Below, one piece after another: positions 16,881 through 23,693 of a DNA stretch of 64,000 nt. This DNA is from DATIJP01 sp964569185 (GTDB lineage: Bacteria; Chlamydiota; Chlamydiia; Chlamydiales; Rhabdochlamydiaceae): the NCBI GenBank assembly GCA_964569185.1, contig CAZMTP010000001.1, positions 1 through 64,000 on the forward strand, in the 5' to 3' direction. Numbering within the stretch: position 1 is the stretch's first letter; each line of letters opens with the position of its first letter. A program made the position numbers and the translations under genes. The notes beneath the pieces are model-generated. The model did not search any database. It was not told the origin of the DNA and was given only the letters and a program-made list of their open reading frames with translations.

Positions 16881-17168
16881 ATGTCATCAAAACCAGTAAG
16901 ATCTTATTCTTTCTCTTTGTCGGATGCTTGGAAAAAAATGTGGGGTGGAAAAGCAGAGGATGATTTACTTCCAAAAAAATCTGTGTCAGAGGCTGCAAAG
17001 AAGGATTTTGGGACTTCTTCTGTTTCAGAAATGGGTGATGATACATCTCGGGCTTCTGTCTCTGTCTCAACTGTGGCAGATCCACGCGATTCTCTTATAG
17101 AGGAAAATAAGGATGAGTACAAAGATTTACTTAAGTTTCAAGATCCAAAAAGGAAACAAAAAAAATGA
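16881..17168 (+). CDS. Small Ser-rich hydrophilic protein, function unknown
   Basis: 95 aa, no signal peptide or membrane helix. The N-terminus is basic with a Ser/Trp patch (SYSFSLSDAWKKMWGG), the middle is Ser/Thr/Val-rich and probably disordered, and the tail is Lys-rich. I do not recognise a family. It has the best Shine-Dalgarno in the region (AAGGAGG) and its own promoter. Its TGA overlaps the next ATG (ATGA), so it leads a coupled operon ending in a putative glycosyltransferase. A substrate, chaperone or regulatory partner role is possible but unsupported. Confidence 0.65.
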   Translation: MSSKPVRSYSFSLSDAWKKMWGGKAEDDLLPKKSVSEAAKKDFGTSSVSEMGDDTSRASVSVSTVADPRDSLIEENKDEYKDLLKFQDPKRKQKK

Positions 17169-17407
17169 TTGGACTAATTTTATTTTTTGCAGCGCTTCCA
17201 CCCCTTGCACAAGAGACAAAAGAGATCAAAGCGGTCTTAGATGATGCACGGCTGGATAGAGCATTGCAAAGTCAGTTAATTCAAAGAATTGAAAGAATGG
17301 ACGGTGGCTACTTGATCTCGACGGCCTCCAAACAGGTTCAAATTAAAGTAAAATACCTTCCCCAAGCCACGCCAGGCCCTGCAAAGTTTGAGTTGCAGTT
17401 TCCATGA
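17165..17407 (+). CDS. Small exported protein, function unknown
   Basis: 80 aa. The start is a short hydrophobic signal-like segment (MIGLILFFAALPPLAQ) with a likely cleavage after Ala, leaving a mature domain of about 64 residues with a helix (IKAVLDDARLDRALQSQLI) followed by strands (GGYLISTASKQVQIKVKYL). ATGA overlaps join it to the genes on both sides. No family recognised; periplasmic or secreted location is inferred from the signal. Confidence 0.65.
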   Translation: MIGLILFFAALPPLAQETKEIKAVLDDARLDRALQSQLIQRIERMDGGYLISTASKQVQIKVKYLPQATPGPAKFELQFP

Positions 17408-18339
17408 GCTGTTGTGGGTTGGTTTTTGCCTTAATGGTGTCACTGCTCTTTTTTAAAGAGCGGGTTCCTTCTTACCCTAAAATTAAAGATCTCTACCATC
17501 CTACAATCAAAGATGTTCGCGCTTTGCACTATTATCTTAAAAAAGGGAAAAGGGCGGCGGTTGAAAATTTAAAAGATTTTAAAGGGCGTGCGCGGATTAA
17601 ATTAATCGGCAAAGCAAACTTTCCTAAGCAGGGCATAATCGCTGTAAATTGCGATGAAAAAGACAAGGAAAACTGTTTAATCCTCTATGCCACTTACAAT
17701 AAGAACTATCCCGAAGGACTGAAGCATCTGATCGATCACATTGTAAAATCGGACTACCGTGGCCATATTCTTTATCGCATTGGAGGATGGCCCAATTGCG
17801 AAGCGGGCGATTTTTCTCTGGCAGGAGTGCCTTATGCGTTTAAGGTCTGTTTTTTTAAGGAGGCAGAGCGGCTCGGTTACAAACGCTGTCTGTGGCTAGA
17901 TAGTTCTATCATCCCTCTTAAAAGTTTAAATGCGCTATTTGCCATCATTGAAAAAAAAGGGTATTTGGCCATGGGGAATCGCTTTATGGTGGCTTCTTTT
18001 TTCAATGAAGCCTCTGCAAAATTTTTCAAACTCTCTATGGAAGAGATTGCACATATTCCTTCTTGTTCTTCTGGGATTTTTGGACTGGATTTTTCTCATG
18101 CTAAAGCACGGCAAGCGCTTGAACTTTGGTATAGTGCAGCGCAAGATCCTACCGCCTTTTTTTCAGCTAGGCCCGATCAGAATAGTTTGTCTTTGATTTT
18201 GTATCTTTGTGACATGCGCCACTGGCTTGATATTGAAACCCTGGCACATAGCAAAGAACAGATCTGTAGCGATTCTCTATTTCTTCTTGATCGAGATTTT
18301 GTGCAAAATCTTCCCAAGAGCCAGTGTCCTAAGTGGTAA
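17404..18339 (+). CDS. Putative membrane-anchored glycosyltransferase-like protein
   Basis: 311 aa with an N-terminal membrane anchor (CGLVFALMVSLLFF). The rest looks like a GT-A style transferase: ENCLILYATYNKNYPEGLK, then a helix FKVCFFKEAERLGYKRC leading to CLWLDSSIIPLKSLNALF (around residue 165), where Asp-Ser-Ser stands in the place of the metal-binding DxD of related families, and later CSSGIFGLDF and DQNSLSLILYL. No named family is certain. Coupled by ATGA to two small upstream genes. It may decorate a surface molecule; that is inference. It converges on the beta-barrel gene 2 bp away. Confidence 0.55.
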   Translation: MSCCGLVFALMVSLLFFKERVPSYPKIKDLYHPTIKDVRALHYYLKKGKRAAVENLKDFKGRARIKLIGKANFPKQGIIAVNCDEKDKENCLILYATYNKNYPEGLKHLIDHIVKSDYRGHILYRIGGWPNCEAGDFSLAGVPYAFKVCFFKEAERLGYKRCLWLDSSIIPLKSLNALFAIIEKKGYLAMGNRFMVASFFNEASAKFFKLSMEEIAHIPSCSSGIFGLDFSHAKARQALELWYSAAQDPTAFFSARPDQNSLSLILYLCDMRHWLDIETLAHSKEQICSDSLFLLDRDFVQNLPKSQCPKW

Positions 18340-18341
18340 TT

Positions 18342-19382
18342 TTAAAAACCGATGGTGAGGCGAAAGTTGAATCCTTGGAATCCGAGAACACCTGTATCAA
18401 GATTGGTCTCTTTGGCAGCATTGATTGCTGATAGAGAGGAACGATACACTTCTTGAAGATTAAACCAGGCATTGAACTCATATCCAACAAAGAGTTCAAG
18501 GTCCCATGGTCTTGGAGTGCAAAATGATCTTTGGTAGGAGGGTCCCAATGAAATTTGAGAATGGAAGGTAAACCGCGCGCTATCATAGACCACATCACGG
18601 ACAGGCACTGTGGGATCAAATCCAATCGCATTGGTGGTCTGTTTGGCTTTGTTGCGATAAGCACCGACTAAAGTAGCAATGGATGCTTTCCCAGTGAAAA
18701 AGATGCGGCCTGTCCAAAACCAGTCTACGGTAATTCCAAGGCGCAGTCCGCCCCCTGCAAAGCGCCATTTATTTTTAAGATGGTCATGGCCGCCCACAAA
18801 ATTAAAGTAATCCACCTTCCAGTTTTGCTCGATAAAAGCGGCGGTCAGTCCTCCTACCCAGCGCATTCTTAAATGGGGATTGGGATCAAACACGCGTGTG
18901 ACCAAAAGATCGCCGATATTGTAGTGAACATTGATATGGCTTTCAGCACGCGCCAAAGGCGGCGTGGTCATCTCATTCCAAGTGGCATTCAAAAATTCGC
19001 CGGGCTCACTGGGTTCAAAGGTGCGATTAGACCCTTTGGAGTAAAACCAGGTGTATTGGCCAAACACTTCCCAGTAATGGGGCGCGCGATAAAAACCGGC
19101 AGAAATTCTAAAACCAGGATCCCAATCAAAACTGGCTATCTTGTATTTGCCTATGGCAAATGCGGGAGAGGCAGGCCCCGGACGATTCATATGAACGGCA
19201 TAATCTAAAGCGCCTTCTTGCACAGTCCAATAGAGGAATTCTAAATTTGCAAAGCAGCTCTGACGCATGTCAAATTTGCTGACTTCTGTCTCTTTTTCTT
19301 CTGGTTCTCCTGTGTCGGTTACAGCAAATAAAGCAGTTGTCGAAAGAGCCAATAGGGGCAATAAGGATCTCATGATCCTCAT
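18342..19382 (-). CDS. Outer-membrane beta-barrel protein, Legionella-MOMP-like (Lpg1974-like)
   Basis: About 346 aa; signal peptide RSLLPLLALSTTALFAVTD. I use ATG 19382 (19373 is equally possible); the longer frame from 19451 runs back into the neighbour and has no signal peptide at its start. Mature features match the Legionella major outer-membrane family found in Simkania, Waddlia and relatives: an N-terminal FLYWTVQEGALDYAV strand, FDWDPGFRISAGFY, repeated aromatic beta-strands, WFWTGRIFFTGKAS and a C-terminal Phe (FRLTIGF). Such proteins probably act as porins replacing MOMP/OmpA. The AsmA/YheT gene pair is upstream on the same strand. Confidence 0.8.
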   Translation of the reverse strand: MRIMRSLLPLLALSTTALFAVTDTGEPEEKETEVSKFDMRQSCFANLEFLYWTVQEGALDYAVHMNRPGPASPAFAIGKYKIASFDWDPGFRISAGFYRAPHYWEVFGQYTWFYSKGSNRTFEPSEPGEFLNATWNEMTTPPLARAESHINVHYNIGDLLVTRVFDPNPHLRMRWVGGLTAAFIEQNWKVDYFNFVGGHDHLKNKWRFAGGGLRLGITVDWFWTGRIFFTGKASIATLVGAYRNKAKQTTNAIGFDPTVPVRDVVYDSARFTFHSQISLGPSYQRSFCTPRPWDLELFVGYEFNAWFNLQEVYRSSLSAINAAKETNLDTGVLGFQGFNFRLTIGF

Positions 19383-19437
19383 TTTAAAAAAAAATATTTT
19401 GTAATCAATAAAAAAGAAATCAGGCGATTTTGCAAGG

Positions 19438-20400
19438 CTACTTGCTGACAAAGTCTATCGCTCTTTCCTCCATCCAATATTTCCCCATCAGACGCTTTTT
19501 GATGAAGCCGATATGGCCTCCATCATAGGGAGTTTCTAGGGTGACAAAACGGCTTTTTTGGCACTCTTCATAAGGGAAGCTAGAGGGATGGAGGAAAGGG
19601 TCATTTTGCGCATTTAGAATCAGTGTAGGCACACGGATTTCGGAAATATTTTTTTTGCTGCTGCACTCACTGTAGTAATGGAAGGCATCTTTAAAACCGC
19701 ACAAGGGGGCGGTGATTAAATTATCAAACTCGATGATATGCTGGATTTTGGAGATCTTGATCCCAGAAAAAATCTCAGGGAATTTTTTCGCTTTTTTGAT
19801 CATCTTTGACTTTAAAGTCAGAAGAAAATGCTTAATGTAGATACGATTGATGCCTGAAGAGAGCGCTTGAATGCAAGCAAACAGGTCGCAAGGCGCAGAA
19901 ACAGCAATTGCTTTTGAAATTTCTCTAGGGACCTCTTCCGCCTGTTCCCCTAAGTACTTTAAGATGATATTAGCGCCCAAACTAAAACCGATCAGCACAA
20001 TTTCTTTATATTTTTTCATTTTAAGCACATGTTCAATCACATGTTGCAGATCGTCCGTGCTGCCCGCATGGTAAAGTCTGATGGAGTGGTTTAATTCGCC
20101 TCCACAACTGCGGAAATTCCAGGCGAGCACATCCCACTGATTTGCATTAAATTCTTTTACCATTCCCAAAACATAAGAGCTGGAGGAGTTGCCTTCGAGG
20201 CCATGAGTAATGATCGCCAGACGATCATGGCCTTGAGAGGAAAAATCCAGATCTAAAAAATCGTGATCAGCGGTCAGAGTGCGCTCTCTCATGTAAATGG
20301 GAGCAGGCGAGACTTTGCGGAAAATATTAGGAATGATCGTCTGTGCATGTTTTCCACCGATCCAAAGAGGCGCTTTATAGGAGGAGTTAATGACAGGCAT
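19438..20400 (-). CDS. YheT-family alpha/beta hydrolase
   Basis: 320 aa, the size of the AB-hydrolase-4 (YheT/embryogenesis EMB8) group. Catalytic triad candidates: Ser in LIGFSLGANI, Asp in NAQNDPFLH, His in YDGGHIGF. An oxyanion region HGLEGNSSSSY and the family pattern WNFRSCGGELNHSIRLYHAG are present. Natural substrates are unknown; esterase activity is typical. The start overlaps the upstream stop by one base (TAATG), so it is co-translated with the AsmA-like gene, hinting at an envelope-lipid role. Confidence 0.9.
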   Translation of the reverse strand: MPVINSSYKAPLWIGGKHAQTIIPNIFRKVSPAPIYMRERTLTADHDFLDLDFSSQGHDRLAIITHGLEGNSSSSYVLGMVKEFNANQWDVLAWNFRSCGGELNHSIRLYHAGSTDDLQHVIEHVLKMKKYKEIVLIGFSLGANIILKYLGEQAEEVPREISKAIAVSAPCDLFACIQALSSGINRIYIKHFLLTLKSKMIKKAKKFPEIFSGIKISKIQHIIEFDNLITAPLCGFKDAFHYYSECSSKKNISEIRVPTLILNAQNDPFLHPSSFPYEECQKSRFVTLETPYDGGHIGFIKKRLMGKYWMEERAIDFVSK

Positions 20401-21137
20401 TAGATAACATTAATGAGTTTTTCTTCTTTTCTTAGGAACAGCCCTTTAAAGAGTTTGATCGTGTTTTCAATGGTATCTTGCGGGTTGTCCAGAATGTCTT
20501 TTAACATGTTTTTAAGATTTTCTTTTTCAAACACAGAACGCAGCATCTGGCCGAGGACTGAATTTAAAAGCTGGTCTGTGGGGAATCCGCCTTCGCTACT
20601 GACATTATGAAACTCCATACGGTCAATTTTCGGCAGCCGTTTAATCCCAATTTTTTCTTTAGTAAAGACCAAGTAGGTAGAGATATTAGTAAAAACAAGC
20701 TTTTTAATCAGCACTGTTTTTTGTCCCGCTTTTTCTTTTTTCTCCTGCTCTTTAGCATGTGCAAAATTGGACATGATCATAGTCCAATTGCCGTTTGTGC
20801 CGCTGATCGAGTCAAATTCAAGACCAAGATAAATGCCATCGATATGCACCTCTTCGATCACAATATTTTTTTTAAGATATTGAGTGAGCGGTGCAGAGAT
20901 CTTAATTGTGTCTGCAGAGAACGCTTTAGGTAAGCTATTGTAGTCTGAGGGATTGCCCATCTGAAATTTGTCCACGGTGATCGTTCTTGGCATTAAACGC
21001 ATATCGCCAATAGAGACTTGCACATGTAGTTTTTTCGAAAGGTTATTGGCGACCATATCAGGTACTTTGGACCAGAAAACAAAGAACACAACGATGACCA
21101 GAACAACAAAAACAATAAAAGAAACAAATCCTTTCAT
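20400..21137 (-). CDS. AsmA-like periplasmic protein with N-terminal membrane anchor
   Basis: 245 aa: one N-terminal membrane helix (FIVFVVLVIVVFFVFW) and a periplasmic domain whose first part follows the AsmA/DUF748 pattern: VANNLSKKLHVQVSIGDMRL, then TVDKFQMGNPSDY and IVIEEVHIDGIYLGLEF. Members of this superfamily are linked to lipid transport across the periplasm. It is much shorter than AsmA or TamB and could be a minimal version. Coupled by TAATG to the YheT hydrolase. The assignment is by pattern only. Confidence 0.6.
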   Translation of the reverse strand: MKGFVSFIVFVVLVIVVFFVFWSKVPDMVANNLSKKLHVQVSIGDMRLMPRTITVDKFQMGNPSDYNSLPKAFSADTIKISAPLTQYLKKNIVIEEVHIDGIYLGLEFDSISGTNGNWTMIMSNFAHAKEQEKKEKAGQKTVLIKKLVFTNISTYLVFTKEKIGIKRLPKIDRMEFHNVSSEGGFPTDQLLNSVLGQMLRSVFEKENLKNMLKDILDNPQDTIENTIKLFKGLFLRKEEKLINVI

Positions 21138-21200
21138 AGGTTCTTTTTCTTATAAGGCAATGGTCATTTAAATAAAAACCCTGTTTTCTTAGTTAGTTTC

Positions 21201-21359
21201 TGTCCGAATGGGTGTGTTGCATAACCTTTATGTTACGTATTCGAGGTAAAAATAATTTAACCACCTGCTCACTACGTGAGCAAAGCGAACGGGTGGTTGA
21301 TAAAAAACCGGGCACAGCCATGTTTGAAAATGGGGTTATGCAACACACTCTGTCCGAAT
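21201..21359. mobile_element. MITE-like element with 17-bp terminal inverted repeats and 9-bp target duplication
   Basis: Element 21210-21350 (141 bp). Ends 21210-21226 (GGGTGTGTTGCATAACC) and 21334-21350 are inverted repeats with 16 of 17 matches. Both sides are flanked by the direct repeat TGTCCGAAT (21201-21209 and 21351-21359), a typical target-site duplication. Inside is a hairpin (AACCACC with GGTGGTT enclosing TGCTCAC/GTGAGCA). No ORF. It looks like a non-autonomous derivative of a DDE-type insertion sequence. Confidence 0.8.
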
Positions 21360-21591
21360 AAAACTCCCAAGCTTTGGATTTTCAGTTGGGACTGCACGCG
21401 ACGCGGGTAGGGCCCTGAAAAAATGCGATCAGCATTTTTTTAGGAAAGAGCGCCGTTTATACGGACATGCGGATGAAAAATCGATTTGGCAAAGCCAGAA
21501 TAACCCTATGGGCAGCGGGGGCACGTGGCGTGCCCCGACTGTCTATCTTCGCCTTTTTTTTATGCGGGTAGTATACCCGCACAGTTGGAGA
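21360..21591. other. Non-coding stretch after groEL with three hairpins
   Basis: The 454-base gap between the AsmA-like gene and groEL holds the MITE-like element and, here, three stem-loops: 21418-21440 (AAAAAATGC/GCATTTTTT, a possible bidirectional terminator), 21518-21536 (GGGGCACG/CGTGCCCC, loop TGG), and 21563-21581 (TGCGGGTA/TACCCGCA), the last just 10 bases past the groEL stop. The latter two lack a U-run on the groEL strand. No coding frame convinces me. Confidence 0.5.
21418..21441 (-). terminator. Possible intrinsic terminator downstream of groESL
   Basis: Nine-base stem AAAAAATGC / GCATTTTTT with loop GATCA; the transcript of either strand ends in a U-run formed by the stem. It lies about 150 bases past groEL. 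The stem is AT-rich, so strength is doubtful. Confidence 0.35.
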
Positions 21592-23214
21592 TTAGTATTG
21601 TGGCATTGCAGGAGCCGAAGGCGCAGCTTTTTCTTCTGCATCCTCTGTGATGAGCGCTTCTGTTGTGAGAAGCAGCGATGCAATAGAGGCCGCAAGCTCA
21701 ATGGTCAAACGCACCACTTTTGTAGGGTCAACCACGCCTCTTTGAATCATATTAACAAACTCATCTGATTGAGCGTCCCAGCCTTCATAAGTATCCATTT
21801 GAGACACTTTCTGAACAACAATGGAGCCCTCTTTTCCTGCGTTTTCTGCAATCTGTCTTAAAGGATAGCTAAGCGCTTTAATGAGGATCTCAACACCAAG
21901 CTTTTCATCACCCGCAAGTGTTGAAGCCAATTTCTCCAGTGCAGGAATGCAACGGATGGGCGCTACGCCCCCGCCAGGAAGAATGCCCTCTTCTACAGCT
22001 GCTTTTGTCGCATGCTGTGCATCTTCTACGCGGTCTTTTTTCTCCTTCATTTCCACTTCTGTAGCAGCGCCTACGCGGATAATGCCCACGCCACCAGCAA
22101 GTTTTGCAAGCCTTTCTTGCAATTTCTCGCGGTCATAATCAGAGGTTGCATCCGCAATCTGTCTTTTAAGCAGCGTAATTCTCTCTTCGATGTCTGCTTT
22201 TTTCCCTGCGCCTTCTACAAGCGTAGTCTCTTCTTTTTCCACGATCACTTTTTTCGCTTTTCCAAGCATCTCTAAAGTGACATTCTCCAGCTTAAGTCCT
22301 AACTCTTCGCTGATGAATTGGCCGCCTGTTAAAATGGCAATATCTTGAAGCAGTGCCTTTCTGCGGTCGCCAAAGCCAGGCGCTTTCACTGCACATACTT
22401 TAAGGCCAGCGCGGATGCGGTTGACCACTAAAGTAGCCAGTGCTTCGCCTTCTACATCTTCTGCGATGATAAAGAGAGGCCGTCCAGATTCTGCGGCAGC
22501 TTGCAAGATAGGAAGGAACTCTTTCATTCCTGCAATTTTCTTTTCATAAATCAGGACAAACGCATCTTCTAAAATCGCTTCTTGTGTCTCTGCATTGGTC
22601 ATGAAATAAGCAGACAGATAGCCGCGGTCAAAGTTCATCCCTTTCACTACATCTAGTGTGGTCTCGAATCCTTTGCCTTCTTCCACTGTAATGGTGCCAT
22701 CTTTGCCCACCTGTTCCATCGCTTTTGCAATGATTTCGCCAATTTCATTATCCCCATTGGCGGAGATAGTAGCGACTTGCGCAATCTCTTTACGATTTTG
22801 GATCGGTTTGCTCATCGTTTTTAAACGGCTATTGATCTCTTTCACAGCTTTTTCAATACCCCGTTTAATTTCCATTGGATTTGCGCCTGCGGTGACATTG
22901 CGCAACCCTTCGCTATAAATCGCTTCCGCAAGAACGGTCGCTGTAGTGGTGCCATCACCCGCTTTATCAGCTGTTTTGCTGGCGACTTCTTTCACCATTT
23001 GAGCGCCCATATTTTCATGCTTATCTTCAAGCTCAATCTCTTTGGCAACCGTCACACCGTCTTTGGTGACATGAGGAGCGCCATAAGATTTGTCGATAAT
23101 CACGTTGCGTCCTTTTGGACCCAAGGTCACTTTCACTGCGGCAGCAAGCGCGCGCACGCCTTTTAAAATTTTCTGACGCGCTTCTTCTTTAAATTTAATA
23201 TCTTTTGCGGCCAT
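21592..23214 (-). CDS. groEL: Chaperonin GroEL
   Basis: 60-kDa chaperonin, 540 aa, full length. Motifs: KVTLGPKGRNVIIDKSYG, the nucleotide site GDGTTTATVLAEAI, GYLSAYFMTNAE, VKAPGFGDRRKALLQDIA and the late signature AATEVEMKEKKDRVEDA. The C-terminus ends in PAMPQY without the Gly-Gly-Met tail found in many GroELs. It folds cytosolic proteins with GroES, whose gene is directly upstream with a good AAGGAGG site for groEL between them. Expression should be controlled by the promoter and CIRCE-like operator at 23568-23628. Confidence 0.98.
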   Translation of the reverse strand: MAAKDIKFKEEARQKILKGVRALAAAVKVTLGPKGRNVIIDKSYGAPHVTKDGVTVAKEIELEDKHENMGAQMVKEVASKTADKAGDGTTTATVLAEAIYSEGLRNVTAGANPMEIKRGIEKAVKEINSRLKTMSKPIQNRKEIAQVATISANGDNEIGEIIAKAMEQVGKDGTITVEEGKGFETTLDVVKGMNFDRGYLSAYFMTNAETQEAILEDAFVLIYEKKIAGMKEFLPILQAAAESGRPLFIIAEDVEGEALATLVVNRIRAGLKVCAVKAPGFGDRRKALLQDIAILTGGQFISEELGLKLENVTLEMLGKAKKVIVEKEETTLVEGAGKKADIEERITLLKRQIADATSDYDREKLQERLAKLAGGVGIIRVGAATEVEMKEKKDRVEDAQHATKAAVEEGILPGGGVAPIRCIPALEKLASTLAGDEKLGVEILIKALSYPLRQIAENAGKEGSIVVQKVSQMDTYEGWDAQSDEFVNMIQRGVVDPTKVVRLTIELAASIASLLLTTEALITEDAEEKAAPSAPAMPQY

Positions 23215-23216
23215 CT

Positions 23217-23537
23217 TTATGTCCTCCTTTGAACAATAGCAATAATATCATCGGCTTTTAGAATGATAAATTCTTCATCATCTATGGTCACTTCTTGACC
23301 GGAATATTTATCCATTAAAATAGTATCTCCAATCGCAACAGGGATAGGAATTTTTTTCCCCTCTTCTGTTTGGATTCCATCTCCCACTGCAACTACTTTT
23401 GCAGTTTCAGGTTTTTTCTTTGCTGTATCAGGGAGAATAATCCCTCCTTTCACGGCAGATTCTTGTTCTACTCTTTGTGCGAGAACGCGATTGCCCAGAG
23501 GCTTAATAGTAGTTTTCTTTTCAACTGTTTGTGGCAT
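23217..23537 (-). CDS. groES: Co-chaperonin GroES
   Basis: 106 aa; GroES fold motifs KPLGNRVLAQRVEQES, the mobile loop SAVKGGIILPDTAKKKPE, VAVGDG and GDTILMDKYSGQEV. It is first in the groES-groEL operon, with an AAGGAG ribosome site. The divergent neighbour is pepF, the same arrangement I recall in Chlamydia. A sigma70-like promoter and CIRCE-like element lie upstream. Confidence 0.97.
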   Translation of the reverse strand: MPQTVEKKTTIKPLGNRVLAQRVEQESAVKGGIILPDTAKKKPETAKVVAVGDGIQTEEGKKIPIPVAIGDTILMDKYSGQEVTIDDEEFIILKADDIIAIVQRRT

Positions 23538-23567
23538 GACTACACTCCTTTATTGAGTCGTTTGGCC

Positions 23568-23596
23568 ATTATAAAGTGCACCCCTTTTTTTTGCAA
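23568..23596 (-). promoter_or_regulatory. groES-groEL promoter
   Basis: On the minus strand: TTGCAA (23591-23596), 17-bp spacer, TATAAT (23568-23573). The transcription start would be about 25 bases before the groES ATG. The same -35 hexamer and spacing occur at the bamA promoter. Confidence 0.7.
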
Positions 23597-23601
23597 TCGA
23601 A

Positions 23602-23628
23602 TTAGCAATATATTATAATGACTGCTAA
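23602..23628 (-). promoter_or_regulatory. CIRCE-like HrcA operator upstream of groES
   Basis: 27 bp with the exact 9-9-9 layout of CIRCE (TTAGCACTC-N9-GAGTGCTAA): minus strand reads TTAGCAGTC, nine bases, TATTGCTAA. The TTAGCA...TGCTAA core is intact and the inner bases are degenerate. It lies five bases upstream of the -35 box. HrcA repression of groESL is established in Chlamydia; function here is inferred. Confidence 0.65.
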
Positions 23629-23639
23629 TCAGTTGTAGC

Positions 23640-23667
23640 TTGACGAAAGTAAAAAAATTTGAATAAT
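23640..23667 (+). promoter_or_regulatory. Candidate pepF promoter
   Basis: TTGACG (23640-23645), 16-bp spacer, AATAAT (23662-23667), 26 bases before the pepF ATG. It begins 12 bp from the CIRCE-like element. Confidence 0.45.
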
Positions 23668-23693
23668 CGAGTGGTTTTAACAGAGATAATGAT

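Noticed and set aside
21518..21581. Two GC-rich hairpins after groEL as intrinsic terminators
   Set aside because: On the groEL strand neither is followed by U residues; one is followed by A residues.
21592..23214. Open frames on the plus strand inside groEL (for example near 21881-22918)
   Set aside because: They are antisense shadows of a highly conserved gene with biased codons and have no ribosome sites or recognisable domains.
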